From contig NZ_JAFCJT010000002.1 in assembly GCF_018130785.1 (NCBI RefSeq), forward strand, positions 906,282 through 970,281: DNA of 64,000 bases, given 5' to 3'. A program made the translations under genes and the position numbers. The stretch's first letter is position 1. Each line of letters opens with the position of its first letter. Shown piece by piece: positions 9,051 through 19,886 of the stretch. This DNA comes from Bradyrhizobium liaoningense (GTDB lineage Bacteria; Pseudomonadota; Alphaproteobacteria; Rhizobiales; Xanthobacteraceae). The notes under the pieces are model-generated. The model ran no database searches and was not told where the DNA came from. It saw nothing but the letters and a program-made list of their open reading frames with translations.

Positions 9051-9518
9051 ATGGCCGAAGCAGCAACCGACACGATCCTCGTTCTCAACGGGCCAAACCT
9101 CAACATGTTGGGGACGCGCGAGCCCGAGAAGTATGGCCATGCGACGCTGGCCGACGTCGAAGCACTGTGCCGGGAGACGGCGGCGACGTACGGCCTCAAG
9201 GCCGACTGCCGGCAGTCCAATCGCGAAGGCGAGCTGATCGACTTCATCCACGAGGCGCACGCCCGCAAGATGAAGGGCATCATCATCAATGCCGGCGGCT
9301 ATTCGCACACCTCGATCGCGCTGCACGACGCGCTGCTCGCGGTGCAGATCCCGACGGTGGAAGTGCACGTGACCAACATCCACGCCCGCGAGAGTTTCCG
9401 TCACCACTCCTACACCGCGCGCGCGGCCTTCGCCTCGCTCTGCGGTTTCGGCATCGAGGGCTACCGCCTCGCCATCCAGGGCCTTGCCGCCAAGCTCGAC
9501 ATCAAGCCCAAAGCCTGA
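9051..9518 (+). CDS. aroQ: 3-dehydroquinate dehydratase, type II
   Basis: A 155-residue type II dehydroquinase of the shikimate pathway, which converts 3-dehydroquinate to 3-dehydroshikimate in the cytoplasm as a dodecamer. Family marks are [16 protein letters not shown] with the following catalytic tyrosine (EKYG), the [14 protein letters not shown] helix, [17 protein letters not shown], and the catalytic histidine segment [18 protein letters not shown]. Length is normal. It stands 38 bases before accB, an arrangement common in alphaproteobacteria, and the two are probably co-transcribed. Confidence 0.97.
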   Translation: MAEAATDTILVLNGPNLNMLGTREPEKYGHATLADVEALCRETAATYGLKADCRQSNREGELIDFIHEAHARKMKGIIINAGGYSHTSIALHDALLAVQIPTVEVHVTNIHARESFRHHSYTARAAFASLCGFGIEGYRLAIQGLAAKLDIKPKA

Positions 9519-9556
9519 CGCTCCCTCTTCACACAGAACATTCGGATCAAAGACAC

Positions 9557-10048
9557 ATGGCGCGCCAGCCAGACGACAAAGCAGCCGCAAAGTTTTCCAG
9601 CGAGGATTCCGCGCTCGTCCGCGAGCTCGCCCTGTTGCTCGACGAGACCAGCCTCACCGAGATCGAGATCGAACGGGCCGGCCTTCGCCTGCGCGTCGCC
9701 CGCAACATCAGCGTCGCCGCAACCATGCCGATGCAGATGGCCGCCCCCGCCGTCCTGCCGGCGGCCGCAGTTGCCGCCGCGCCCGCCGCTGCCGCGGCGG
9801 ACTTGTCGAAGCATCCGGGCGCGGTGACGTCGCCGATGGTCGGCACCGCCTATTGGGCGCCGGAGCCCGGCGCCAAGCCGTTCATCGAGGTCGGCAGCAA
9901 GGTCTCGGTCGGCCAGACACTGCTGATCATCGAAGCGATGAAGACCATGAACCAGATCCCCTCGCCGCGCGCCGGAACGGTGACGCAGATCCTGGTCGAA
10001 GACGGCCAGCCGGTCGAATACGGCGAACCGCTGGTGATCATTGAGTAA
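9557..10048 (+). CDS. accB: Acetyl-CoA carboxylase biotin carboxyl carrier protein
   Basis: A 163-residue biotin carrier subunit (BCCP). An N-terminal helical part (to residue 55) leads into an Ala/Pro-rich linker (residues 60-82) and a biotinyl domain of about 75 residues with the biotinylation motif EAMKT at residues 126-130 (Lys 129) and the BCCP thumb segment around residues 97-108. It shuttles carboxybiotin between AccC and the carboxyltransferase in the first step of fatty acid synthesis. The start at 9557 is set by the family N-terminus ([13 protein letters not shown]). accC follows after a 100-base gap that contains an inverted repeat. Confidence 0.96.
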   Translation: MARQPDDKAAAKFSSEDSALVRELALLLDETSLTEIEIERAGLRLRVARNISVAATMPMQMAAPAVLPAAAVAAAPAAAAADLSKHPGAVTSPMVGTAYWAPEPGAKPFIEVGSKVSVGQTLLIIEAMKTMNQIPSPRAGTVTQILVEDGQPVEYGEPLVIIE

Positions 10049-10055
10049 GGCGAAT

Positions 10056-10130
10056 GGGGAGTAGCGAGTGGCGATTGGCATGACCGTTCCCCTGCTCGCT
10101 ATTCGCCACTCGTTATTCGCTACTCCCCTC
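10056..10130. repeat. Palindromic intergenic repeat between accB and accC
   Basis: The left arm GGGGAGTAGCGAGTGGCGAT (10056-10075) pairs imperfectly with the right arm near 10101-10128, which reads ATTCGCCACTCG then TTATTCGCTACTCCCC. Such GAGTAGCGA/GAGTGGCGA palindromes look like dispersed REP-type elements. This one sits inside an operon, so it would form a long hairpin in the accBC message. Confidence 0.7.
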
Positions 10131-10148
10131 TTCGCCCGCTGAGGCACC

Positions 10149-11504
<1,356 letters not shown>

Positions 11505-11518
11505 TCCTCTCTTCCCAT

Positions 11519-11543
11519 GGAACCCTTTGGCCCGCATCGCGTT
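11519..11543 (+). promoter_or_regulatory. EcfG general stress promoter for signalling operon
   Basis: GGAAC at 11519-11523, a 16-base spacer and CGTT at 11540-11543, an exact EcfG consensus match. It lies 66 bases before the GTG start of the histidine kinase gene, within the accC-kinase intergenic region. Confidence 0.78.
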
Positions 11544-11609
11544 CTCGACGGCGGGGACAGTCCCGAGGGGGCGTTTTGAGTTCCGTAGACGTAACGAAGC
11601 GAGACCGTC

Positions 11610-13127
11610 GTGACGGCTGAAGCGCTGCGACGGCGCTCCATCTGGCAGATCCTGCTGTTCGCGGCGGGCCTCTTGGTGTTGACCGTGATCAGCGCCGGCT
11701 CCGTCTATCTGGTCAACAAGGCCAGAGACGATAGCAAATGGGTGCTCCACACCATTGAGGCGGAGAACCAGATCAACGCCCTGCTGCTGGAAATCCGGCG
11801 TGCCGAGAGCGCCGCCCGCGGCTATCTCCTGACGCAAGGGGAAGGTTTCAAGGCCGACCATGAGAAAGCCGTGGCAGCGATCATCCCTGCCCTCGACAAG
11901 CTCACACGCCTGACCGGCGATAATCCGGCGCAACGCAAAAGCATCGACCAGCTGAGCGCCGCCATCGAAATCCGGCTGGGTCAGTTCGCGCAGGAGCTGG
12001 ATTTCATCGGCCAGAATCGGCCGGACGAGGCCGCGGCGCTGGTCCGCGAGGCCGCCTCCACCGGCACCACGGCCGAGATCAGCAAGGTCGCGTCCTCCAT
12101 GATCCAGGAGGAGGAACGCCTGTTCCGGCTCCGATCGGTCAATTCCGACCGCAGCCAGACGCTGGCGGCCTCGCTGACCGGCATCGGTTCCGGCCTCGTG
12201 GTGCTGCTGGCCCTGATCTCGATCTGGCTGGTGCAGCGTTCAGCGCGGGCCCGCGACGAGGCCGAGGCGCGCCTGCGCGACGCCTACGCCAACCTCGAGA
12301 CCGTCGTCGACGAGCGCACGGCAGACCTGCGCGAAGCCAACAACGAGATTCAGCGCTTTGCCTATATCGTCAGCCACGATCTCCGCTCGCCACTCGTCAA
12401 CATCATGGGCTTCACCAGCGAACTCGAAGAGCTTGGCGGCGACATTTTCCGCCGGATCGGCGGCCTCACCCATGTCCCGGCCGACGGACCGCCGCCGGCG
12501 GCCGGTGAGATTGTGCTCGAAGGTCCCGACAAGCAGCTTTCAGCGGATTTTTCCGAAGCGCTCGGCTTCATCAAGTCGTCGATCGGCAAGATGGACCGCC
12601 TGATCTCGGCGATCCTCAACCTCACCCGCGAGGGCCGGCGCGAATTCGTGCCCGAGAAGATCGACACCCGCGAGTTGATCGAAGCCATCGTGTCGACGCT
12701 GGCGCATCAGGCCGCCGAAGCGCAGGCCGAGATTCATGTCGCGCCCCTGCCAGATCTCGTCAGCGACCGCCTCGCGCTGGAGCAGATCTTCTCCAATCTG
12801 ATCGACAACGCCATCAAGTATCTCAAGTCCGGCGCCCCCGGCGAGATCAGAATCCGCGGGCGCACCAAGCTCGGCTACGCTATCTTCGAGATCAGCGATA
12901 ACGGCCGCGGGATCGATCCGAAAGATCACCAGCGGATATTCGACCTGTTTCGCCGGGCGGGAACCCAGGACAAGCCCGGTCAGGGCATCGGTCTTGCGCA
13001 CGTGCGTGCACTTGTGCGCCGCCTCGGCGGCACCATGTCGGTATCATCGGAACTGAACACGGGTAGCACCTTCACCATCACGCTGCCCATCACCTGGAAC
13101 GCAAGCAACCGGAACGCCGACCAATGA
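11610..13127 (+). CDS. CHASE3-domain sensor histidine kinase
   Basis: A 505-residue membrane kinase. A first membrane helix (residues 11-35), a CHASE3-type extracytoplasmic sensor (about 38-185, with the hallmark [10 protein letters not shown]), a second helix (190-208), a short coiled segment, then HisKA with the phospho-accepting His 256 in AYIVSHDLRSPLVNI and a HATPase domain (NLIDNAIKYL, DNGRGIDP, GQGIGLAHV). It starts with GTG. Its stop overlaps the next gene's ATG by four bases, so the three signalling genes are one operon. The upstream EcfG site suggests general-stress control. The ligand is unknown. Confidence 0.92.
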   Translation: MTAEALRRRSIWQILLFAAGLLVLTVISAGSVYLVNKARDDSKWVLHTIEAENQINALLLEIRRAESAARGYLLTQGEGFKADHEKAVAAIIPALDKLTRLTGDNPAQRKSIDQLSAAIEIRLGQFAQELDFIGQNRPDEAAALVREAASTGTTAEISKVASSMIQEEERLFRLRSVNSDRSQTLAASLTGIGSGLVVLLALISIWLVQRSARARDEAEARLRDAYANLETVVDERTADLREANNEIQRFAYIVSHDLRSPLVNIMGFTSELEELGGDIFRRIGGLTHVPADGPPPAAGEIVLEGPDKQLSADFSEALGFIKSSIGKMDRLISAILNLTREGRREFVPEKIDTRELIEAIVSTLAHQAAEAQAEIHVAPLPDLVSDRLALEQIFSNLIDNAIKYLKSGAPGEIRIRGRTKLGYAIFEISDNGRGIDPKDHQRIFDLFRRAGTQDKPGQGIGLAHVRALVRRLGGTMSVSSELNTGSTFTITLPITWNASNRNADQ

Positions 13128-13564
13128 CTCAACCCGTCACCATCATCATGATCGAGGACGACGAGGGCCACGCCCGGCTGATCGAGCGCAACATCCGCCG
13201 ATCCGGCGTCAACAACGAGATCGTCTCATTCACCAACGGCACCGACGCGATGATGCACCTGTTCGGCGCCGACGGCAGCGGGCTCGTGCAGAAGGGCAAT
13301 GCGCTCCTGATCCTGCTCGATCTCAACCTCCCCGATATGACCGGGATCGACATCCTGAAGCAGATCAAGGAGAACAAATATCTGAAGGCCTCGCCCGTGG
13401 TGGTGCTGACCACCACCGACGACTCCCAGGAAATCAAACGCTGCTACGAGCTTGGCTGCAACGTCTACATCACCAAGCCCGTGAACTACGAGAATTTCGC
13501 CAATGCCATCCGGCAGCTCGGCCTGTTCTTCTCGGTCATCCAGGTCCCGCCCGCCGCCTCATGA
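13124..13564 (+). CDS. Single-domain response regulator (CheY/Rcp1-like)
   Basis: A 146-residue receiver domain with no output domain. Acidic pocket residues are in MIEDDEGH, the phosphorylated aspartate is Asp 66 in LLDLNLPDMTG, followed by VVVLTTTDD and the lysine in ITKPVNYENF. The extended loop before the aspartate (FGADGSGLVQKGN) is typical of Rcp1-like regulators that partner bacteriophytochrome-type kinases. It overlaps the kinase gene upstream and the REC-kinase gene downstream by four bases each, so it is the obvious phosphotransfer partner between them. Confidence 0.92.
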   Translation: MTQPVTIIMIEDDEGHARLIERNIRRSGVNNEIVSFTNGTDAMMHLFGADGSGLVQKGNALLILLDLNLPDMTGIDILKQIKENKYLKASPVVVLTTTDDSQEIKRCYELGCNVYITKPVNYENFANAIRQLGLFFSVIQVPPAAS

Positions 13565-14664
13565 ACCAGCACACGCCAACACTGCTTTACATCGACGACG
13601 ACGCGGCGCTGGCCCGCCTGGTCGATCGCGGCCTGACGCGGCGCGGCTACAAGGTCATTCATGCCGCAAGCGGCGAGGAAGGCCTGGAGCGTATCCGCCG
13701 CGCGGAGACGGACGGCTGCATCGACGTCGTGGCGCTCGACCAGTACATGCCCGGCCTCGACGGGCTGGAGACGCTCGAGCAGATCATGGCGATCCCTGAT
13801 GCGCCGCCCGTGGTGTTCGTCACGGCGTCGCAGGATTCCAGCATCGCGGTCACCGCGCTGAAGGCGGGCGCGGCCGACTATCTCGTCAAGGACGTCAGGG
13901 GCGACTTCATCCCCCTGCTCCACGTCGCCGCCGACGGCGCGCTGCGCCAGGCCGAATTGCAGAAGGCGCGCGAGGAAGCCGAAGCCGAGGTCCATGCTTC
14001 GCGCGACCGCTACGCCGCGCTCGCCGCCGAACGTGAGCTGCTGCTGCGTGAGGTCAATCACCGCGTCGGCAACTCGCTCCAGATCATCGCTTCGCTGCTG
14101 CATCTCCAGGCGAGCTCCGCCGGCCAGGAAGAGGTCAAGGCCGCGCTGACCAATGCGATGGGCCGCGTTGCCGCCGTCGCGCAGGTGCACCGCCGCCTCT
14201 ACACCTCGCAGGACCTGAAGAGCGTGGTGCTGAACCAGTATCTGGACTCCCTGCTCGAGGATCTCCGCCGCTCGGCCGAAGGTAACCGGATGTCGCGCCT
14301 GACGGTGAAGGCCGAGCCGATCGAGATCGATCCGGACCGCGCCGTCGCTGTCGGCATCATCGTCAACGAGCTGGTGATGAACGCGGTGAAATACGCCTAT
14401 CCCGACGGCGCCGGCCCGATCCATGTCGAGCTGAGCTCGAAGGGAGACGATCTGCTGCTGGCGATCACCGACGACGGCGTCGGCGACAAGGTCAAGGCCG
14501 ATCCGCGCTCCACCGGCATGGGCCAGCGCATCGTCGCGGCGATGGCCACGAAGCTGGATGCCACCGTCGAGCGCGACCCCGCCCATGCCGGAACTCGCGT
14601 CATGGTGAGGTTCCGCCGCGCGCCCGCAGCCCCTGACACGACCAGCGACGCCGCCGCAGGCTGA
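13561..14664 (+). CDS. Receiver-HisKA_2 histidine kinase
   Basis: A 367-residue cytoplasmic protein that begins with a receiver domain (Asp 60 in [13 protein letters not shown]; Lys in [11 protein letters not shown]), followed by a coiled linker (residues 127-160). It ends with a HisKA_2 dimerization domain with His 168 in [24 protein letters not shown], plus a HATPase domain ([22 protein letters not shown]). HisKA_2/HWE kinases include those that feed PhyR in the alphaproteobacterial general stress response. Lacking a sensor of its own, it is probably driven through its receiver by the two upstream gene products. Confidence 0.9.
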   Translation: MNQHTPTLLYIDDDAALARLVDRGLTRRGYKVIHAASGEEGLERIRRAETDGCIDVVALDQYMPGLDGLETLEQIMAIPDAPPVVFVTASQDSSIAVTALKAGAADYLVKDVRGDFIPLLHVAADGALRQAELQKAREEAEAEVHASRDRYAALAAERELLLREVNHRVGNSLQIIASLLHLQASSAGQEEVKAALTNAMGRVAAVAQVHRRLYTSQDLKSVVLNQYLDSLLEDLRRSAEGNRMSRLTVKAEPIEIDPDRAVAVGIIVNELVMNAVKYAYPDGAGPIHVELSSKGDDLLLAITDDGVGDKVKADPRSTGMGQRIVAAMATKLDATVERDPAHAGTRVMVRFRRAPAAPDTTSDAAAG

Positions 14665-14710
14665 CCCCCGCCCCATCGCAACACATCCACGATCCTGCTA
14701 TGGTTGCGCC

Positions 14711-15391
14711 ATGACTTCGCGCGACTCCGCTTCATCTGAAATCACGCCGGCCGTGCTGTTGCGTGCCTATGCCTGTGGCATCTTTCCGATGGCCGAGAGC
14801 GCCGACGATCCAACTCTGTTCTGGGTCGAACCGGAATTGCGCGGCGTCATCCCGCTCGAGGGATTTCGCGTGGCCTCGCGGCTCGCGCGCACCGTGCGTT
14901 CGGATATGTTTCGCGTCACCGTCAACACCGCGTTCAAGGCAACGATCGCCGGCTGCGCCGCGCCGCAGACAGGGCGCGAGGACACCTGGATCAACAAGCG
15001 CATCCGCGACCTCTATGGCGGCCTCTACGAGCTCGGCCATTGCCACAGCGTCGAGGCCTGGCAGGGCGACGACCTCGTCGGCGGGCTCTACGGCGTGAGC
15101 CTGGGACGCGCCTTCTTCGGCGAGAGCATGTTTCATACCGCACGCGATGCCTCGAAGGTCGCGCTGGTGCACCTGGTCGCGCGGCTGATCCATGGCGGCT
15201 TCGAGCTGCTCGACACGCAATATGTCACCGAGCATTTGAAGAGCTTTGGCGCGGTCGAGATTTCACGCCGGCGCTACACCGCGCTGCTCGACAAGGCCCT
15301 GGCCGGCGACCCCGGTGATTTCCTGAGGCTGTCGGCCGGGGACGCATTACCGGGCGCACGCGCGCTCGATATCATCGCCTCACGGCAGTAA
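14711..15391 (+). CDS. aat: Leucyl/phenylalanyl-tRNA--protein transferase
   Basis: A 226-residue Aat. It transfers Leu or Phe from tRNA to N-terminal Arg or Lys of proteins, creating N-degrons for ClpS/ClpAP. Family marks are [71 protein letters not shown] and [14 protein letters not shown]. It lies 46 bases downstream of the signalling operon and runs convergently into the DUF2155 gene, with 13 bases between the stops. In many alphaproteobacteria aat lies between accC and DUF2155, as here. Confidence 0.96.
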   Translation: MTSRDSASSEITPAVLLRAYACGIFPMAESADDPTLFWVEPELRGVIPLEGFRVASRLARTVRSDMFRVTVNTAFKATIAGCAAPQTGREDTWINKRIRDLYGGLYELGHCHSVEAWQGDDLVGGLYGVSLGRAFFGESMFHTARDASKVALVHLVARLIHGGFELLDTQYVTEHLKSFGAVEISRRRYTALLDKALAGDPGDFLRLSAGDALPGARALDIIASRQ

Positions 15392-15404
15392 TTGGTGATT
15401 GGGC

Positions 15405-16466
15405 CTAGCGCCCGAACCCGGGGATACCGAACAGACCCGGCTGCTGCTGTGGCGGCGGAGGTGGCGGAGCCGGCTGCTGCTGCTGGATTGGCGGCAAGGG
15501 CTGCGGCGGACGCTGCTGCACGGCCTGCTTGGGTGGCGCTGCCTTCTTCTGCGCGGGCGGCGGAGCCGGCGGCTTTGCCGCACCAGGATCCGGCGCGGCG
15601 GTCGCAATGGTCTGCTGCGGCTCTTTGCAGTCGGTGAGCCAGATGTCGTAGATCGGATGCTCGACGCCGTGCAGGCCGGGGCTCGCCGCATACATCCAGC
15701 CCGAGAAGATGCGCTTCACCTCGCCCTGCAAGGTGATCTCGTCGACCTCGACGAACGCGTCGGTATTGGTGGCTTCCGTCGCCGGCCGCGTATAGCAGGC
15801 GTCGGTCTTGACCCGCAGTGCACCGAACTGGACGGTCTCGCCGATCTCCTCGTCGAAATTGATGATGCGCCCGGTGATCTTGTCGAGGCCGGAGAAGGTC
15901 GCCTTCTTGTTCACGATCTTCTGGGCCGGCGGCTCGGTCACGACCTCATCGCCGGGCTGGAGGCTCGCCGGGGTCTGCGGGACGGTGCCGCCCGGGCCGC
16001 CCTTCTGCTGCGGCTGGCGCTGACCGGGCGCGCCCGGCTGCGGGGCGGCCTGCGGATTGGGCGGAGCGACCGCCACGGACGGCGGCTGGTTTGGCGGAGC
16101 AACGGTTGAGCCCGGCGGCGGCGCCAGGGGCTGGGATTCGACCGGCCCCGGCATCACGTTACCCTGCCGTCCCGGCGGCGGCGGCATCGGGCGCGACGGC
16201 AGCACGCGGCCCTGCGGCGGCAGCTCCGGCACCTCTTCGTCGTCATCGGGGATCTGAGGCTGCGGCTGGCCACGCGGAATCGCGCCCGGCGGCCGCGGCG
16301 GCGGGTCGGAGAAGATCGTGCCGATCTGCGCCTGCGCGGGCGTCGCAACCGTCAAAGCGGTGGCGGCCAGAAGCGCCGCAAGACCTGGCAGGGCAAGTCT
16401 TGTAAAGGTAAGGGTTCGAACCATCTTCTCGCGCGGCTTCAACACCGAATCGGGCTTGCTGGACAT
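15405..16466 (-). CDS. Exported DUF2155 protein, proline-rich
   Basis: A 353-residue secreted protein. The signal peptide is the hydrophobic ALPGLAALLAATALTVATPAQAQ stretch, cleaved near AQA. A 150-residue Pro/Gln-rich linker follows, then the DUF2155 domain of about 95 residues (KATFSGLDKITGR, DACYTRP, EITLQGEVKRIFSGWMYAASPGLHGVEHPIYDIWLTDC), and a Pro/Gln-rich tail. The cysteines may form a disulfide in the periplasm. The start at 16466 is conservative; an ATG at 16424 would give a tighter signal peptide. The function of DUF2155 is unknown. It is usually next to NDUFA12, but here the two are separated by about 6.4 kb. Confidence 0.88.
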   Translation of the reverse strand: MSSKPDSVLKPREKMVRTLTFTRLALPGLAALLAATALTVATPAQAQIGTIFSDPPPRPPGAIPRGQPQPQIPDDDEEVPELPPQGRVLPSRPMPPPPGRQGNVMPGPVESQPLAPPPGSTVAPPNQPPSVAVAPPNPQAAPQPGAPGQRQPQQKGGPGGTVPQTPASLQPGDEVVTEPPAQKIVNKKATFSGLDKITGRIINFDEEIGETVQFGALRVKTDACYTRPATEATNTDAFVEVDEITLQGEVKRIFSGWMYAASPGLHGVEHPIYDIWLTDCKEPQQTIATAAPDPGAAKPPAPPPAQKKAAPPKQAVQQRPPQPLPPIQQQQPAPPPPPPQQQPGLFGIPGFGR

Positions 16467-16671
16467 CTTACAGGGGATACCGCCGCTCGCAGGCCATCCG
16501 GTTAACACGGCGAATACGGCGGGGGAAGGGCGGCATCCCTGCCCTGCCCGCCGCCCGCTGGCCAGACCCGCCCCCGGATGGGATAGTCGGGACGCCTCTC
16601 CCCGGGGCCGAAGCGGGCATCCCCGATTGCCGCCGCCCCCATCATAACCAGAAACTGCAGAGGTCGCTCCC

Positions 16672-17619
16672 ATGCCCGTCGTGCTCGATCCCGATGCCGC
16701 CGCCGTCTACAAGGCCTTTCAGGAGGCCGGCCGCCCCGCCTACGAGACGCTGACGGCAGCGGAAGCCCGCGCCTATTACGCGCTGGCCCGCTTCGCCACC
16801 AACCCCGAGCCGCCGGAACTGGCGCGCGTCGCGGCGCTGGCGATCCCGGCACCGCACGGCGCAATCCCCGCCCGCATCTACGTCCCGAAGCAGCCGCGCC
16901 TTCAGGACGGCCTGTCGCCGGCGCTGGTGTTCTTCCATGGCGGCGGCTGGGTGATCGGCGATCTCGACTCCCACGATATCGTCTGCCGCCAGCTCGCCGT
17001 TTCAGGTGCACTGATCTTGATCTCGGTCGACTACCGCCTCGCGCCCGAGCACAAATTTCCCGCCGCCGCCGATGACGCGATTGCCGCGACCGAATGGATT
17101 GCCGCGAATGCGCGCGAGCTCGGCATCGACGCCTCGCGCCTCTCCATCGGCGGCGACAGCGCCGGCGGCAATCTCGCGGCCGTGGTCGCGCTCGCCGCGC
17201 GCGACGGCAATGGCCCGGCGATCGCGGGCCAGGTCCTGATCTACCCGGCCGTCGACTTCGCCATGACGCACGGTTCCCACCGCGAGCCCGAGACCAGCGT
17301 GCTGCTGACGCATTCGGTGATCCGCTGGTTCCGCGATCACTATCTCAACGGCGCCGCCGACATCCAGGACTGGCGTGCCTCGCCGGCGCGCGCGAAAAGC
17401 CTCGCCGGGCTGCCGCCGGCCTATGTGCTCACGGCCGGCGCCGATCCGCTGCGCGACGAAGGCGACGACTATGCCGAGCGCCTCAGGCAGGCCGGCGTGC
17501 CCGTCACCACCAAGCACTATCCCGGCCAATTCCACGGCTTCTTCACGATGGGCAAATTGCTCCAGCAGGCCAACGTCGCCGTCAGCGAGATCGGCGCGTG
17601 GCTGAAAGGATTAGGCTGA
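16672..17619 (+). CDS. Alpha/beta hydrolase, hormone-sensitive lipase type
   Basis: A 315-residue carboxylesterase of the alpha/beta hydrolase-3 (family IV) group. The oxyanion-hole motif HGGGW is at residues 89-93 and the nucleophile Ser 163 is in GDSAGGN. The acid and base lie in LTAGADPLRDEGDDYAERL and YPGQFHGFF. Such enzymes hydrolyse short-chain acyl esters; the substrate is not evident. There is no signal peptide, so it is cytoplasmic. It is followed after 14 bases by an SBF-like transporter gene, probably in the same transcript. Confidence 0.92.
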   Translation: MPVVLDPDAAAVYKAFQEAGRPAYETLTAAEARAYYALARFATNPEPPELARVAALAIPAPHGAIPARIYVPKQPRLQDGLSPALVFFHGGGWVIGDLDSHDIVCRQLAVSGALILISVDYRLAPEHKFPAAADDAIAATEWIAANARELGIDASRLSIGGDSAGGNLAAVVALAARDGNGPAIAGQVLIYPAVDFAMTHGSHREPETSVLLTHSVIRWFRDHYLNGAADIQDWRASPARAKSLAGLPPAYVLTAGADPLRDEGDDYAERLRQAGVPVTTKHYPGQFHGFFTMGKLLQQANVAVSEIGAWLKGLG

Positions 17620-17633
17620 CGCTGCCGTCCCGG

Positions 17634-18656
17634 ATGCCCCCCCTTCTCCAGACCGTCTTCGTCCTCCCCCTGCGCGCGCTGACATGGCTCGGCAGCCAGG
17701 GCACCCGTGCGGTGGCAGCCGTCGTGTTCATCGCGGCCGCGGTACCGCCGCTCGGGATGCTGCTGCGGCCCTACGTCACCGAGGCGATCTTCGGGCTTCT
17801 CTGCATCTCCTTCATGCGGGTCGATCTGGCCGCGCTCTACAGCCATCTGCGCCGGCCGGCGCTGGTCGCGACCGCCACCGCCTGGACCACGATCGGCGTG
17901 CCGCTGATCGTCGGGCTGGTCGCCCATGCAACGGGGCTCACGGCTCGCTCGCCCGGCCTTGCGCTGGCGCTGATGCTCCAGAGCATGGCCTCGCCGATGA
18001 TGGCGTCTCCGGCGCTTGCAGCGCTGATGGGCCTCGATGCCACGCTCGTGCTGGTCACGCTGGTGACCTCGACCGCGCTGGTGCCGTTCACGGCCTCGCT
18101 GTTCGCGGGCCTCTTCCTCGGCGACATGCTCACCATCTCGCCGCCCGCGCTCGGACTGAAGCTGCTCGGCATCCTCGCGGCATCGCTGCTCGCCGCAACC
18201 TTGATCCGATGGGTCTTCGGCGCTGACGCGATCCAGCGTCACAAGAAGCCGATCGACGGCTTCAACATCATCATCCTCTTGGTTTTCGCAGCCGCAATCA
18301 TGGGTGATGTCGTGAGCGACCTCGTGGCCCAGCCGCTGTTCACGATCGGCCTGGCGGCTCTGTCCTTCGCGATCTATTTCACGCTGCTCGCCGTGACCAC
18401 GCTGCTGTTCCGCCGCATCGGCTATGAGCGCGCGCTGGCGCTCGGGCTGATGGTGTCACAGCGCAATCTGGGCCTGATGCTGGCCGCGACCGCCGGCGCG
18501 CTGCCACCCACCACCTGGCTCTATTTCGCGATGACGCAGTTTCCGATCCATCTTGCGCCCTACATGCTGACGCCGATCGCGCGGCGATTCACGGCGCGCG
18601 CCGACGGCTCCGGCACGGCGGCTGCAGCCAGCACGACCCAGGGCGTACGCTCATAA
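17634..18656 (+). CDS. Bile acid:sodium symporter-like (SBF family) transporter
   Basis: A 340-residue polytopic membrane protein with nine or ten hydrophobic helices and the general plan of the SBF/BASS superfamily: an early AVVFIAAAVPPLGMLL helix, an alanine/serine helix LQSMASPMMASPALAALMGLD resembling the Na+-binding unwound region, and a late MVSQRNLGLMLAATAG crossover helix. The substrate is unknown. The start at 17634 follows directly on the esterase gene (14-base gap); longer in-frame readings overlap that gene. A strong terminator follows, closing the two-gene unit. Confidence 0.75.
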   Translation: MPPLLQTVFVLPLRALTWLGSQGTRAVAAVVFIAAAVPPLGMLLRPYVTEAIFGLLCISFMRVDLAALYSHLRRPALVATATAWTTIGVPLIVGLVAHATGLTARSPGLALALMLQSMASPMMASPALAALMGLDATLVLVTLVTSTALVPFTASLFAGLFLGDMLTISPPALGLKLLGILAASLLAATLIRWVFGADAIQRHKKPIDGFNIIILLVFAAAIMGDVVSDLVAQPLFTIGLAALSFAIYFTLLAVTTLLFRRIGYERALALGLMVSQRNLGLMLAATAGALPPTTWLYFAMTQFPIHLAPYMLTPIARRFTARADGSGTAAAASTTQGVRS

Positions 18657-18697
18657 GTCCGGAAATGAAGCCGGCGCTCTCTGGTTGATGACCAGCC

Positions 18698-18756
18698 GCG
18701 GCCTCCCTCAACAGCGCCGCCAGGGCGCTGATGGGAGATCCACGGCCGCTTTTTTT
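18698..18756 (+). terminator. Long stem-loop terminator after SBF-like gene
   Basis: Nested pairing: GCGGCC with GGCCGC, TCCC with GGGA, and an inner CAGCGCC/GGCGCTG hairpin, ending in seven T. It starts about 40 bases past the transporter stop. The 18757-18906 remainder of the gap holds only the upstream region of the next gene. Confidence 0.8.
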
Positions 18757-18906
18757 GCCGAACGATTCAGCTCGCCAGATCCAAATGATCCGCCCGGGCA
18801 CGAAGCTGATCCGCGGGGGCATTCACCGCCTGGGCCGCCAGGATTACCCGTTCGCGAAGCATAGCCACGACGGTGCCAGCGCGCCGTGCCAAATGGAGGA
18901 AAGGCC

Positions 18907-19884
18907 ATGACCATGTCAGCCAATCATCAGTCCATGCTCTCACGTCGCGGCTTCTGCCTGTGCTGCGCGGCCGCCGCCGGCTTCGCTGCAACGGGCGGTT
19001 GGTTCAGCCCCGCGACAGCCTACGCCAAGGCACGCAGCATCGTTGACCTGATCCGTGACGAGGCTGCCAAGACAAAGATCAAGGTCCACAAGCTTCGCGG
19101 CAATGTCAGCATCCTCGAGGGCTCCGGTGGCAATATCGCGGTGCTGACCGGACGAGACGGCAAGGTGTTCGTCGATGCCGGGATAACGGCCTCACGGCCG
19201 CGTATCTTGGAGGCGGCGAACAGTCTCGGCCGCGATCCGATCACGCATCTGATCAACACGCATTGGCACTTCGACCATGCGGACGGCAATGCATGGCTAA
19301 ACGCAGAGGGAGCCGAGATCACGGCGCACGAAAACACCCACAAGCATCTCATGTCCACACAGAGGGTCGAGGATTGGAATTTCAATTTTACGCCCTCAGC
19401 CCTTGCCGCCGTTCCGACCGACATTTTCGACACGGACAAGACCCTGAAGCTGAACGGATCGACCCTTCAGCTCAAATATTACGGACCGGCGCACACCGAC
19501 AGCGACATATCGGTCAATTTCAGCGAGGCGGACATTCTCCATGTCGGTGACACCTACTGGAATGGCATCTATCCCTTCATCGACTATTCGACCGGCGGAA
19601 GCATCGGAGGCATGATCAAGGCCACAGAAGCGAACCTGGCGGCCGCAACAAAGCGGACCATCGTCGTTCCCGGCCACGGCGCGCCGGTGAGCAACCGAGA
19701 AGAGCTGTCGACCTACCGCGACATGCTGGTTGCTATCCACGACAACGTGGCGCGGCTCAAGCAGCAGGGACGTTCGATCGAAGAAACGATCTCGGCCAAG
19801 CCGACCGGCGCCTTCGATGCCAAATGGGGCCAGTTCGTCATCACGCCGGAGTTCTTCGTGCGGCTCGTTTACCAAGGCGTCTGA
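18907..19884 (+). CDS. Exported metallo-beta-lactamase-fold hydrolase
   Basis: A 325-residue MBL-fold protein. The N-terminus carries a twin-arginine-like signal (SRRGFCLCC, residues 12-20) and a hydrophobic stretch ending ATAYA near residue 40, so it is probably exported folded by Tat. The zinc motif HWHFDH is at residues 119-124, with later ligands in HTDSDIS, HVGDTYWNGIYPF and VVPGHGAPV. The substrate is unknown; related proteins are annotated as class B-like hydrolases. The ATG at 18907 is preceded by GGAGGAAAGG, which rules out the upstream ATG at 18886. Confidence 0.9.
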   Translation: MTMSANHQSMLSRRGFCLCCAAAAGFAATGGWFSPATAYAKARSIVDLIRDEAAKTKIKVHKLRGNVSILEGSGGNIAVLTGRDGKVFVDAGITASRPRILEAANSLGRDPITHLINTHWHFDHADGNAWLNAEGAEITAHENTHKHLMSTQRVEDWNFNFTPSALAAVPTDIFDTDKTLKLNGSTLQLKYYGPAHTDSDISVNFSEADILHVGDTYWNGIYPFIDYSTGGSIGGMIKATEANLAAATKRTIVVPGHGAPVSNREELSTYRDMLVAIHDNVARLKQQGRSIEETISAKPTGAFDAKWGQFVITPEFFVRLVYQGV

Positions 19885-19886
19885 GG

